64,000 nucleotides of DNA from Albibacterium sp035514885 (GCF_035514885.1 NZ_DATJCH010000012.1:186001-250000), one strand, 5' to 3'. Positions 53,523 to 62,630 are shown, counted from the first letter of the stretch. Program-made: numbers and translations. The notes: generated by a model from the sequence alone, not told the origin.

Positions 53523-54302
53523 ATGGGAATTTTAAATACCGCTCTCGATTCTGCTTTTAGTAAAGGACCTATAATATCAGATTCAAATAGTTTAATTATC
53601 GGTAATTCGTTAATTTTAGTGCCTCATCCAGATGATGAGTCTTTAGCTTGCGGAGGTACGATTGCTCTATTAAGAAAAAATGGTTTTTTAGTATATCTGA
53701 TCTTTATTACAGATGGTACGATGTCTCATCCCAACTCTAAAAAATATCCTGCAGAAAGATTGAGAGATTTACGTGAAGAAGAGGCAAGAAAAGCTTTAAA
53801 TATATTAAATGTAAATGCAGAGGCGATTCAGTTTTTACGATTGCCAGATTCTAATATGAATAAATTAAATCCTGTCAATTTTGAGTATACTTCACGGCTA
53901 CTTCAAGAATATATAATAAAAATACGGCCCACAACTATTTTTCTTCCATGGAGGAAAGATCCGCACCCAGATCATATAGCGACTTGGAATCTTGCAGTTA
54001 ATGCCATAAAAGGTATTAATAAAGGTGTCTTTCAATCCAGAGTATTAGAATACCCAGTGTGGTTTTGGGAACGGACGGATGCTTCTCAATTAGCTCAGGA
54101 AAATGAAGTGAATTTATGGAAGGTGCAAATTAATGATGTGCTAATAAAGAAAAAGCATGCCATTTTACAGCATGCTTCTCAGTTAGGTCAAATTATTAAT
54201 GATGATCCAACTGGTTTCACTTTATCAAATAAAATGTTAGAACATTTTTATCATAAGGAAGAGCTATTTTTTGAATATTACGATATGATCAGGAAGATTT
54301 AG
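53523..54302 (+). CDS. PIG-L family deacetylase
   Basis: A 259-residue zinc deacetylase. LVPHPDDESLACGGTIALL has the PHPDDE metal and catalytic motif, and WRKDPHPDHIATWN has the second metal site. The enzyme removes an N-acetyl group from a GlcNAc-like sugar. It is distinct from the BshB1 protein at 7338. The ATG at 53523 is chosen over an upstream in-frame TTG at 53493 because it leaves a family-length N-terminus. Its last 14 bp overlap the end of the convergent glycosyltransferase gene. Confidence 0.9.
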   Translation: MGILNTALDSAFSKGPIISDSNSLIIGNSLILVPHPDDESLACGGTIALLRKNGFLVYLIFITDGTMSHPNSKKYPAERLRDLREEEARKALNILNVNAEAIQFLRLPDSNMNKLNPVNFEYTSRLLQEYIIKIRPTTIFLPWRKDPHPDHIATWNLAVNAIKGINKGVFQSRVLEYPVWFWERTDASQLAQENEVNLWKVQINDVLIKKKHAILQHASQLGQIINDDPTGFTLSNKMLEHFYHKEELFFEYYDMIRKI

Positions 54303-55419
54303 AATGGATTGGCATTTCTATATTAGCAACATAAGATGTCAAATCTTTTAAGGCCTTTTCTATATCAACAGGTTCCCATTGTTGAAACCATTTTTTTCTT
54401 TCAAGTTCTTCCTCAGCTTTATCCCATAATTCCCCAAAATATTCAGAATCATCCAGCCATTTTTTAAGAATTGCCTCTTCAAAATGATACCGTAAAGCGT
54501 TCAAAGTATGTAAATAGTTTGATTTTTGCCCTTTCCAGTAGTTAAAAAGCAGCTTTTTGATTTCTATTCGCGAGATAATTGACTCAGCACATTCCACCGA
54601 TTGTATCAGTTGCATGCTTCCTAAAGACTCAAACCAAGCTAATTGTTGAGATAAGCCTTTTTCTACTCTTCCTATTTTTCGAGCTGAGGTAATTACCTTT
54701 ATATTTGGGCTTCTTCTGATTTTTGCATCTTTTAATTCCAGTGACTTTAAAAAAGCAACATCTTCTAGGCAAGAGACCCGAGGTAACCGTCCGGCTTTTT
54801 CATACATATGACATTTAATGGCAAAGTTTGCTCCAAAACATTGGAAGTGTGAAGGCCATGGGTTCCATGGTTTGGGATCAATAAGAGACTCCAATCGTAC
54901 AATAAGGTTTTGATATTTTATATCGTTCAGGTGATACTGCCTGGTTATTGAGTCTTCTAAATTAGTAATAATTTCTCCACCAACAACATCACAGCCTTTC
55001 TTCATTTCTATTTCTATTTCATTGATCCAATGTTCATCAACCTGCGTATCACCATCAGTTGATGCTATGATTCCATTTCTATTTAATAAGGCAAATCGTG
55101 AATAAGCTATATCCATCAGGAAACGCCTTGCCGTTCCAATATTCGCGTCTTCTTTTGGAAAAGTAACTTCTTCTACCAGCAAATGAAATTCAGGATAGGT
55201 GCTTTGATATTCTTTTATATGAGAATAAGTATGATCCAGGCAATTATTAGCTAATATCAAGACTTCAAATAAATTTAAATTTAGAGGGTTGTTATCTCTG
55301 TTTTTTTGAAGCCTTAATGCCTCCAGACATTGAATAATTGTATCTTCTTCATCTTTAACAGGAATGATGACACAGATATTCAAATTAGGAGAAGGCTTAG
55401 TTCTAAATGACATGATCAT
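54289..55419 (-). CDS. Glycosyltransferase family 2
   Basis: A 376-residue GT-A fold enzyme. NICVIIPVKDEEDTIIQCLE is the N-terminal nucleotide-sugar segment, STDGDTQVDEHWINEI holds the DxD-type motif, and FGANFAIKCHMYEKAGRL is the acceptor side. The C-terminal ~120 residues are helical with no membrane segment. It should transfer a sugar from a nucleotide-sugar donor to an unknown acceptor. The PIG-L, GH1-like and UDP-galactopyranose mutase neighbours suggest one glycan pathway. Confidence 0.88.
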   Translation of the reverse strand: MIMSFRTKPSPNLNICVIIPVKDEEDTIIQCLEALRLQKNRDNNPLNLNLFEVLILANNCLDHTYSHIKEYQSTYPEFHLLVEEVTFPKEDANIGTARRFLMDIAYSRFALLNRNGIIASTDGDTQVDEHWINEIEIEMKKGCDVVGGEIITNLEDSITRQYHLNDIKYQNLIVRLESLIDPKPWNPWPSHFQCFGANFAIKCHMYEKAGRLPRVSCLEDVAFLKSLELKDAKIRRSPNIKVITSARKIGRVEKGLSQQLAWFESLGSMQLIQSVECAESIISRIEIKKLLFNYWKGQKSNYLHTLNALRYHFEEAILKKWLDDSEYFGELWDKAEEELERKKWFQQWEPVDIEKALKDLTSYVANIEMPIHSKSS

Positions 55420-55621
55420 TGAAATAAATCAAATAGATAACTCTATTAATGATTGAAGGTTTATCGATTAGGGTAAAAGACGTATATTTTTTTGCAGATA
55501 AGTATTTATACATGTGCTTGTGTTAAATACCCATTTTTACTAAATAGCGAAACGTTACATAGATATCGTTGTTGTCTTTTCAGTTAGAAATTAAAATAAT
55601 GTTAATTTAAAAAATTATAAA

Positions 55622-56245
55622 ATGGCAGCTGAAAAAAAAACATCGACCTCAAAAACAACAGGTTCGAAAGCAACAAATTCTAAAACAACCAATTCGAAAG
55701 CATCAGGCACAAAGTCTGACAGTAAACAATCATCAATTTCGCAACAGATGAAAGATTCAGAATTTCATCAGTTCTTTTTAGATGAATTAAAGGATATCTA
55801 TTGGGCTGAAAAACACTTGGCAAAAGCGTTGCCTAAATTACAAAAGGCTGCAACAAGTAAAGAGTTGGCTCAGGCCTTTGAGAAACATACCCAAGAAACA
55901 GAAACTCATATTAAAACCATTGAAAAGGTTTTTGAACTTTTAGGAGAGAAAGCAACCGCTAAAAAATGCGATGCCATGGAGGGTCTAATTGAAGAGGCTA
56001 ACTCTGTTATATCAGATACAGACAAAGGAACTGCAGTAAGAGATGCAGGTTTGATTCTTTCAGCTCAAAAAGCAGAGCATTACGAGATTGCTACCTATGG
56101 TACTTTGCGAACTTTTGCTGAAAAGATGGGACATGAGGAGGTGACTTCTTTATTGCAGCAAACATTAGATAATGAGAAGGAAACTGATGTTGCCTTAACA
56201 GAAATTGCTGTGAACTTTGTGAATGAAGAGGCCTCTGAAGAATAA
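55622..56245 (+). CDS. Ferritin-like YciE/YciF-family (DUF892) protein
   Basis: A 207-residue protein. The first ~45 residues are low-complexity Thr/Ser/Lys repeats (KTTGSKATNSKTTNSKA), probably disordered. The rest is the DUF892 four-helix bundle: FHQFFLDELKDIYWAEKHLA, KHTQETETHIKTIEKVFE and QKAEHYEIATYGTLRTFAE carry the Glu/His ligands of a di-iron site. Such proteins are induced by stress in other bacteria; ferroxidase activity is suggested but not settled. It pairs with the PA2169-like gene 50 bp later. Confidence 0.9.
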   Translation: MAAEKKTSTSKTTGSKATNSKTTNSKASGTKSDSKQSSISQQMKDSEFHQFFLDELKDIYWAEKHLAKALPKLQKAATSKELAQAFEKHTQETETHIKTIEKVFELLGEKATAKKCDAMEGLIEEANSVISDTDKGTAVRDAGLILSAQKAEHYEIATYGTLRTFAEKMGHEEVTSLLQQTLDNEKETDVALTEIAVNFVNEEASEE

Positions 56246-56295
56246 GCAACTGCTTTTCTGATAGTAATTTAATTAAACACTAAATTTTAAAAATT

Positions 56296-56754
56296 ATGTC
56301 TATTGCAACAAATACAGCTGAAGTGCTGAACGATCTTATTCAAATAAACAATGATCGAATAGAAGGGTATCAAAAAGCTATTGAACAGTTAGAAGTAACC
56401 GATACTGATCTTAGAAACCTTTTTACAAGTTTTATAACACAAAGTCAGGAACTGAAGTCTGCTTTACAGAATGAAGTTTCAACTTTAGGAGAAGAGGTGG
56501 AAATGGGCACAACAACTTCTGGTAAAATATATCGTGCCTGGATGGATATCAAGGCTGTTTTTACCGGTAACGACCGTCAAACTGCTTTGAATAACTGCGA
56601 GTTTGGAGAGGATGCTGCTCAAAAGGCTTACCGCACAGCTGAAGCAAGTGAAGAACTTCTTCCCAATGCCCGAATTTTAATCACCAACCAAAAAATGGAA
56701 TTAAAATCGGCACATGATAAGGTTAAACTCTTAAGAGATAGTGAAAAAATTTAA
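56296..56754 (+). CDS. PA2169-family four-helix-bundle protein (DUF2383)
   Basis: A 152-residue protein of the ferritin-like DUF2383 group. LNDLIQINNDRIEGYQKAIE and LRNLFTSFITQSQELKSALQ are helices 1 and 2, and AQKAYRTAEASEELLPNARI lies toward the end. Family members are linked to stationary-phase or stress physiology but have no proven activity. It lies 50 bp after the YciE/YciF-like gene, and a strong terminator follows, so the two form one transcript. Confidence 0.88.
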   Translation: MSIATNTAEVLNDLIQINNDRIEGYQKAIEQLEVTDTDLRNLFTSFITQSQELKSALQNEVSTLGEEVEMGTTTSGKIYRAWMDIKAVFTGNDRQTALNNCEFGEDAAQKAYRTAEASEELLPNARILITNQKMELKSAHDKVKLLRDSEKI

Positions 56755-56773
56755 GAGCTAGTTTTTTATTTTT

Positions 56774-56813
56774 AAAAAGGGGTAGTTAACATTTGTTAAC
56801 TACCCCTTTTTTT
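56774..56813 (+). terminator. Rho-independent terminator after the PA2169-like gene
   Basis: AAAAAGGGGTAGTTAAC (56774-56790) and GTTAACTACCCCTTTTT (56795-56811) form a 17-bp perfect stem with a 4-nt loop and a T run. Confidence 0.92.
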
Positions 56814-56979
56814 GTTTATGGTAAAGAAGTAACAGTTTTATCAGGTATTTTTCTCATTACAAAATGGCTATTTATCTTGATTAAATGGCGTATATATCTC
56901 GAAACATTCATTCCTTTCAGCTGGTTGATCTTGCAGGCAGTTCATTCTGTTTGATCATAACTAAAATCAAAAATAAAAT

Positions 56980-58143
56980 ATGGAAAGTTTAACCGAAATA
57001 TCACTCAAACACATTCTTTGCTTCTCGCATTTACGTTGGGACTTTGTATTTCAACGACCTCAGCATCTATTGAGCCGTTTTGCTAAAGATACAATGGTTT
57101 ATTTTTTTGAAGAACCTGTTTTTGATGCTCCGAAAGAAAACTATCTTTCAATCTCAAAGAGGAGTGAAGGAATAAATGTTGTAGTGCCACATTTGATAGA
57201 AGGAGCAGTTCCACAGGCTGTTAATACAGCATTGACAATGTTGCTCGATAAATTTTTACTTGACGTGAAAATGGACGAATGGGCCTTTTGGTACTATACT
57301 CCAATGGCATACGCCTTCACTAATAAATATAAACCGAAAGTAATCATTTATGATTGCATGGATGAGCTTTCCGCTTTTAAGTTTGCTCCACCCGAATTAA
57401 TAACTTTAGAAAGGATGCTGATAGAAAAGGCCGATTTAGTATTTACAGGAGGACATTCATTATACGCAGCTAAAAAACAATTACATTCAGCTATTTTTCC
57501 ATTCCCAAGCAGTATCGAGAAAGAACATTTTGCGAAAGCTAAACAACAACAAGAACAACCAGCTGATCAGGCTAATATACCGGGTCCGAGAATTGGTTTC
57601 TTTGGAGTAATAGATGAACGATTTGATATCGAACTAATTAGAAATATAGCTCAAGAACGTCCCAACTGGCAACTAATTTTGATAGGCCCAGTAGTTAAAA
57701 TTTCTGAAGATACTTTACCGAAAAATAGTAACATTTATTATTTAGGACAAAAGACATACAATGAGTTACCAGCATATTTGTCGGGTTGGGATATAGCCTT
57801 AATTCCTTTCGCACTTAATGAATCGACACGATATATCAGTCCGACTAAAACTCTTGAATATTTAGCTGCAGGAGTGCCGGTCGTTTCAACTCCGATCTTC
57901 GATGTTATTAATCCTTATGGTACCTCTAATCTGGTTCATATAAGTGGCAACTCTGAAGGCTTTATAAAAACCATTGAAAGTGAATTAGATAAACAGGATA
58001 AAGGTGAGTGGATAAGAAAGGTAGATGAATATATGAAAGATCTCTCCTGGGATAATACATATATGAGCATGTTAACTGAGATTAAAAAAGTTTTTCAAAA
58101 TAAGAATTCTACATCAACCGTGAATAAAGAAGCTTATGTATGA
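56980..58143 (+). CDS. Glycosyltransferase family 1-like (GT-B)
   Basis: A 387-residue GT-B fold protein. HLRWDFVFQRPQHLLSRFA is the block typical of a Bacteroidota/Proteobacteria glycosyltransferase group that occurs with UDP-galactopyranose mutase. The C-terminal half has IGFFGVIDERFDIELI and YISPTKTLEYLAAGVPVVST, which form the donor site. Its last 8 bp overlap the glf start, so the two are translated together and it may use UDP-galactofuranose (inference). Confidence 0.88.
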   Translation: MESLTEISLKHILCFSHLRWDFVFQRPQHLLSRFAKDTMVYFFEEPVFDAPKENYLSISKRSEGINVVVPHLIEGAVPQAVNTALTMLLDKFLLDVKMDEWAFWYYTPMAYAFTNKYKPKVIIYDCMDELSAFKFAPPELITLERMLIEKADLVFTGGHSLYAAKKQLHSAIFPFPSSIEKEHFAKAKQQQEQPADQANIPGPRIGFFGVIDERFDIELIRNIAQERPNWQLILIGPVVKISEDTLPKNSNIYYLGQKTYNELPAYLSGWDIALIPFALNESTRYISPTKTLEYLAAGVPVVSTPIFDVINPYGTSNLVHISGNSEGFIKTIESELDKQDKGEWIRKVDEYMKDLSWDNTYMSMLTEIKKVFQNKNSTSTVNKEAYV

Positions 58144-59296
58144 TTATATGATAGTAGGTGCCGGATTCGCAGGAAGCGTATTGGCGGAGCGTTTAGCACG
58201 AGTGGAAAATAAAAAAGTACTTATCATTGATAGAAGAAATCATATTGCCGGAAATGCTTATGATTATTACGATGAAGCCGGAATTTTGGTTCATAAATAT
58301 GGGCCGCATATTTTTCATACAAATAGTAAAGATGTATTTGATTATCTATCACAGTTTACAGAATGGAGGAATTATCAGCATCGAGTGTTAGCTAGTGTTG
58401 ATGGTCAATTACTGCCGATCCCAATCAATTTAAACACCATTAATAAAATGTATGGGTTGAATCTTAATAGTGATGAACTGACAGATTTTTTTAAGGAGCG
58501 TGCAGAGAAGAAGAAGGAGGTCTTGACTTCAGAAGATGTGGTTATAAATAGTATTGGACGTGAGTTATATGAGAAATTCTTTAAAGGGTATACTAAAAAG
58601 CAATGGAATCTCGATCCTTCCCAACTTAGTGCCTCTGTAATAGCCCGTATTCCTACGCGAACCAATAAAGATGATCGATATTTTACCGATACCTTTCAGG
58701 TAATGCCTCTGCATGGATATACCAAAATGTTTGAGAAAATGTTAGACCATCCGAATATCCATGTCATGTTGAATACAGATTATAAGGATGTTATGGGAGT
58801 GATCCCTTATAAAAAGCTAATATTTACTGGCCCTATTGATGAGTATTTTGATTTCCGCTTTGGAAAATTACCTTATCGCTCTATTGAATTTAAATTTGAA
58901 ACTTTAGATCAGGAAAAATTTCAAGAAACTGGAACTATTAACTATCCCAACGATTACGGCTTTACAAGGATAACAGAGTTTAAGCATTTAAGTGGGCAGA
59001 AACATCATAAAACATCCATCGTTTATGAGTTTCCAAAGACAGATGGAGATCCTTATTATCCTATTCCAAGGCCTGAAAATGCAAGTATATACAAGCAATA
59101 TCATCAACTGGCTCTGCAAATGAAAAACACTTATTTCGTGGGACGCTTGGCAACTTATAAATATTATAATATGGATCAGGTTGTGGCACAAGCCTTAGCT
59201 ACTTTTAAACAAATTAGGGATAATGAAAGAGATGGTTCTAAGCCTTTAACAAATCATAGTGTTGTTTTAAACGGTAAAGATCTTTCAGCGATTTAA
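58136..59296 (+). CDS. glf: UDP-galactopyranose mutase
   Basis: A 386-residue flavoenzyme. DYMIVGAGFAGSVLAERLA is the FAD-binding Rossmann motif, RNHIAGNAYDYYDEAGILVH and KYGPHIFHTNS follow as in Glf proteins, and VGRLATYKYYNMDQVVAQAL is the conserved C-terminal segment. It converts UDP-galactopyranose to UDP-galactofuranose, so the cell should make a galactofuranose-containing glycan. The start overlaps the preceding glycosyltransferase gene by 8 bp. Confidence 0.95.
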   Translation: MYDYMIVGAGFAGSVLAERLARVENKKVLIIDRRNHIAGNAYDYYDEAGILVHKYGPHIFHTNSKDVFDYLSQFTEWRNYQHRVLASVDGQLLPIPINLNTINKMYGLNLNSDELTDFFKERAEKKKEVLTSEDVVINSIGRELYEKFFKGYTKKQWNLDPSQLSASVIARIPTRTNKDDRYFTDTFQVMPLHGYTKMFEKMLDHPNIHVMLNTDYKDVMGVIPYKKLIFTGPIDEYFDFRFGKLPYRSIEFKFETLDQEKFQETGTINYPNDYGFTRITEFKHLSGQKHHKTSIVYEFPKTDGDPYYPIPRPENASIYKQYHQLALQMKNTYFVGRLATYKYYNMDQVVAQALATFKQIRDNERDGSKPLTNHSVVLNGKDLSAI

Positions 59297-59356
59297 GGAT
59301 AAGACTTGGCAAGTATCTGAGATTGTCATTGTATAAAACAAGAACGTGTTAAAATC

Positions 59357-59453
59357 GGGTAAAACGAGGTTCAAACAGGGGTCAAACAGGGACAATATGC
59401 GAGTCTTGCCCCTGTTTGGTCCCTGTTTGACCCCTATTTGGTCCCTGTTTAAG
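59357..59453. repeat. 11-nt phased inverted repeat array, element 2
   Basis: Four forward units (starts 59357, 59368, 59379, 59390; for example GGTTCAAACAG and GGGTCAAACAG) are followed by a 9-nt centre (59401-59409) and four reverse units (starts 59410, 59421, 59432, 59443; for example CCCTGTTTGGT and CCCTGTTTGAC). All steps are exactly 11 nt. The arms 59373-59393 and 59419-59439 pair at 20 of 21 positions, and other registers shifted by 11 nt can also pair. It has no T tract. It lies between the 3' ends of glf and the convergent SDR gene. Its layout matches element 1 but its unit sequence differs. Confidence 0.88.
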
Positions 59454-59509
59454 TAAATCGTGATAAAAACGATTCTCGGGTGATTTATTTCCAATTATTC
59501 AGACATTAA

Positions 59510-60247
59510 CTACCAGGGAATTTCTCCTGTTTCGGAGTTCGTTTCTTCACTAATAAACTTTCCTGTCGGACCATCGGCATCGAGTACGGCGTATTTTACG
59601 ATACGTTTGCCGGCATCCTCTACTGTTCCGGTTCCCCGGTGATCGTTAAAATCAGTTGCAATAAAGCCAGGGTCAACGGCATTGATTTTAAACGGAGTGC
59701 CTTTAAATTCGTAAGCCAGGTTAACAGTATACATATTAAGCGCTGTTTTTGAGGGGAGATAAGCAGCGCCTTTATGATTATAGTACAACCAGCTAGGGTC
59801 GCTATTCAATGTGAGTGATGCCATACTTGAACTTACATTTACGATGCATGGCTGTGGAGAATTGCTCAGCAAATCAATAAAGGCTTGGGTTACTCTTACG
59901 ACTCCAAACAAATTAATATCGAACACATTTTTGAAAATAGAAACAGCTGTTTCGGTTGCTGTTTGCGGAAGGCCACCGCTGATACCGGCATTGTTAATTA
60001 ATACATCGAGTACGTCGGTTTTTCTACCTATTTCTTTACGAGCAGCATTTACAGATTCTTGATCGCTTACATCTAATTGTATAGCTTCTACTTCGTTTAA
60101 GCCTTCAGCCTTCAGCTTTTCTACTGCTTTCTGGCCATTTTGAAAATTACGACTACCTAAATAAATATAATATCCCTTTTGTAATAGTTGACGAGCCGTT
60201 TCGAAGCCAATACTTTTATTGGCACCGGTAATTAATACTTTTTTCAT
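59510..60247 (-). CDS. SDR family NAD(P)-dependent oxidoreductase
   Basis: A 245-residue short-chain dehydrogenase. LITGANKSIGFETARQL is the cofactor motif, LINNAGISGG follows, VSSSMASL has the catalytic Ser region, and YLPSKTALNMYTVNLAYEF contains the Tyr and Lys of the YxxxK pair. It reduces or oxidises a carbonyl or alcohol; the substrate is unknown. The AraC regulator gene lies 125 bp upstream on the same strand and could control it. Confidence 0.92.
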   Translation of the reverse strand: MKKVLITGANKSIGFETARQLLQKGYYIYLGSRNFQNGQKAVEKLKAEGLNEVEAIQLDVSDQESVNAARKEIGRKTDVLDVLINNAGISGGLPQTATETAVSIFKNVFDINLFGVVRVTQAFIDLLSNSPQPCIVNVSSSMASLTLNSDPSWLYYNHKGAAYLPSKTALNMYTVNLAYEFKGTPFKINAVDPGFIATDFNDHRGTGTVEDAGKRIVKYAVLDADGPTGKFISEETNSETGEIPW

Positions 60248-60372
60248 GATTCTTTGTTTAATAATTTAAGTGTAGAGCAGTCTTCATGACCATTCTGCTA
60301 ATTTTTATTAATACAAAGTTCTGACTAAACAGGATGTATAGTTAATGAGAATCAAACTAAAAAGTATGATTT

Positions 60373-61248
60373 TCAAACTTTTTGGATCCTGAAAGATTTA
60401 GGAACAAGACCGGTTAATCGTTTGAAGTAGTTGTTAAAGTAGGTAGGGTATTCAAAACCCAGGCTGTAGGCAATATCTGCAATACTCCAATCGGTATATT
60501 GCAAAAGGGCTTTTGCTTCTGCGGCGATGCGTTCGGCAATGTGTACAGAGGTGGGTTTACCTGTAATCTCCTTCACCGAGCGATTAAGATAGTTTACGTG
60601 TACGGAAAGTTTTTGTGCAAAGTCTTGGGCGGTTCTCAGCTTTAGCGGATAGTTGATGCTTTCTATTGGAAATTGTCGTTCCAATACATCCATAAATAAG
60701 GTGGTGATTTTTGTAGCTGCATTTTTTTGTTTCAACTCAATTTGTGATGGTTGAATTCTCAGTGCCTCATGAATAATGAGTTCTATGCAGCCTCTCAGTA
60801 ACTCGTCTTTATAAGTATAATCGCCCTTATGCACAGATAACATCTTTTGATAAAGACCCGTTATAAACGTTGCCTGTTCACTGTTAAGAGGAATTGCAGG
60901 TATTTCGCCGTAGCGAAATAGTGGTGATTTTTGTAAAATTTCAGTGCGTTCCCTGCCTGTTATAAAGGTTTCTGTAAAAAGACAAGCATAACCTTTCTTT
61001 TTAGAATGCTGAACAACAGAGTGGGGTAGATGTGGGTTGGCGAAGAATAAGAAGGTGTCATTCATTTCAATTGTTTGATCACCGTAGCTAATTGTCATAT
61101 TGCCTGTAACCAGAACTATTTTATAAAAGTCTCGTCTGCCGTGAGTATGCGGCGGACTCTCGATTTCTGAGATTTTATAGACTTTAAAGCCGTTCAATTT
61201 TAAAGCCGGATTAAGGGCTGGAACCGCAGATATAGTTTTGTTAGACAT
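60373..61248 (-). CDS. AraC-family transcriptional regulator
   Basis: A 291-residue regulator. An N-terminal cupin-like sensor half (SPPHTHGRRDFYKIVLVTG) joins a C-terminal double helix-turn-helix (TAQDFAQKLSVHVNYLNRSV, then WSIADIAYSLGFEYPTYFNN and FKRLTGLVPKSFR). It is divergent from the flavin-dependent oxidoreductase gene (169 bp between) and upstream of the SDR gene, so either could be a target (inference). The ligand is unknown. Confidence 0.92.
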   Translation of the reverse strand: MSNKTISAVPALNPALKLNGFKVYKISEIESPPHTHGRRDFYKIVLVTGNMTISYGDQTIEMNDTFLFFANPHLPHSVVQHSKKKGYACLFTETFITGRERTEILQKSPLFRYGEIPAIPLNSEQATFITGLYQKMLSVHKGDYTYKDELLRGCIELIIHEALRIQPSQIELKQKNAATKITTLFMDVLERQFPIESINYPLKLRTAQDFAQKLSVHVNYLNRSVKEITGKPTSVHIAERIAAEAKALLQYTDWSIADIAYSLGFEYPTYFNNYFKRLTGLVPKSFRIQKV

Positions 61249-61417
61249 TTAGCAAATTAATCAAATCAAACTTTAAATACAAAACATAATTTGACAGTTT
61301 ACTAATTAAGGGTATAATTTCTTAACAGAAGAGCATTTCATTTTGTATTTTGTAAGAATATAATGTGAGAAGAAAAATAATGGTGGAACATGATTTACGG
61401 AACATAAAATTATTTTA

Positions 61418-62551
61418 ATGAAATCTGATAAAGACATTGAAAATGCTGATACTTTAGAAGAAAGCACTCTTCATCCTGATATTTTTTATAAAGTTGATAT
61501 CGTGGTTATAGGGGCAGGACAGGCAGGATTGTCGGCAGCATATCATCTGAAAAGAGAGGGCGTAGAACCGGGAAAAGGTTTTGTGATATTAGATGATGAG
61601 TTTAGTCCGGGTGGAGCTTGGCAACATCGATGGGATTCGTTAACCTTAAGCAATGTAAATGGTATAAATGATTTGCCGGGAATGGGTTTTGCAGATGCCG
61701 TAAATATGGATGACAAGGAATTGCAAGCAAATATTGCAATACCGAGGTATTATGAAAAGTATGAAAACGCTTTTGAACTTCCTGTTATCCGTCCGATCAG
61801 GGTAAGTGAAGTTACGGAAAGAAATGGCCGATTTATTATTCGAACAAATGGAGTTCAATTCAGTGCTCGGGGGATAATCAATGCTACAGGTACATGGAAA
61901 ACACCCCATTGTCCAAAATATCCCGGATGGGAAAAATTTAAGGGCATACAGCTTCATACGGGTGAGTATAAGCATGCTGAAGAATTTACCGGAAAACATG
62001 TTATCATTGTGGGAGGAGGGATTTCAGCAGTTCAACTGTTGGGTGAGATATCAAAGGTAACTCAAACCACTTGGGTGACTCGAACGGCTCCTGATTTTAG
62101 AAGGTATAAATTTACTCTGGAACTGGGGAGGGAGGCTGTTGCGATGGTGGAAAAAAGAGTACGGGAAGGTTTACCGCCAAAATCTGTAGTATCAGTTACC
62201 GGACTGCCAATCACTCCGGCTATTGAAGAAATGTTGATCAGTGGAGTAATGAATCGAAAGCCTATGTTCCAAGAAATTACCGAAACAGGTGTTCAATGGG
62301 AAGATGGAACAACACTTAGTGCCGATGTTATTTTTTGGAATACCGGTTTTCGGCATTCTTTGGACCATCTTGCTCCATTAAAGCTGATGAATGACAAGAA
62401 TGGAATTACAATGTCCGGATCATTGGCGACACAGGTAGCAAGCGACCCAAGGATACATTTAACTGGATATGGCCCGTCAGCTTCTACTATTGGAGCTAAT
62501 CGTGCCGGTCGGACAGCTGCCAGAGAGTTGATTGAGTTCCTTGAGTTGTAA
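61418..62551 (+). CDS. FAD/NAD(P)-binding flavin-containing monooxygenase-like protein
   Basis: A 377-residue flavoprotein. VVIGAGQAGLSAAYHLK (about residues 28-45) is the FAD site and VIIVGGGISAVQLLGEI (about 195-210) the NAD(P)H site, the two-Rossmann layout of flavin-containing monooxygenases. PGGAWQHRWDSLTLSN and INATGTWKTPHCPKYPGWE are typical of the group. The substrate is unknown. It is divergent from the AraC regulator. Confidence 0.85.
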   Translation: MKSDKDIENADTLEESTLHPDIFYKVDIVVIGAGQAGLSAAYHLKREGVEPGKGFVILDDEFSPGGAWQHRWDSLTLSNVNGINDLPGMGFADAVNMDDKELQANIAIPRYYEKYENAFELPVIRPIRVSEVTERNGRFIIRTNGVQFSARGIINATGTWKTPHCPKYPGWEKFKGIQLHTGEYKHAEEFTGKHVIIVGGGISAVQLLGEISKVTQTTWVTRTAPDFRRYKFTLELGREAVAMVEKRVREGLPPKSVVSVTGLPITPAIEEMLISGVMNRKPMFQEITETGVQWEDGTTLSADVIFWNTGFRHSLDHLAPLKLMNDKNGITMSGSLATQVASDPRIHLTGYGPSASTIGANRAGRTAARELIEFLEL

Positions 62552-62630
62552 TAATACACTTATTTGCTAATATTGTTAGTGTAGTTGACGGAAGAGGGTT
62601 GATTATGAAAAGGATAACTACTTTTATGAT

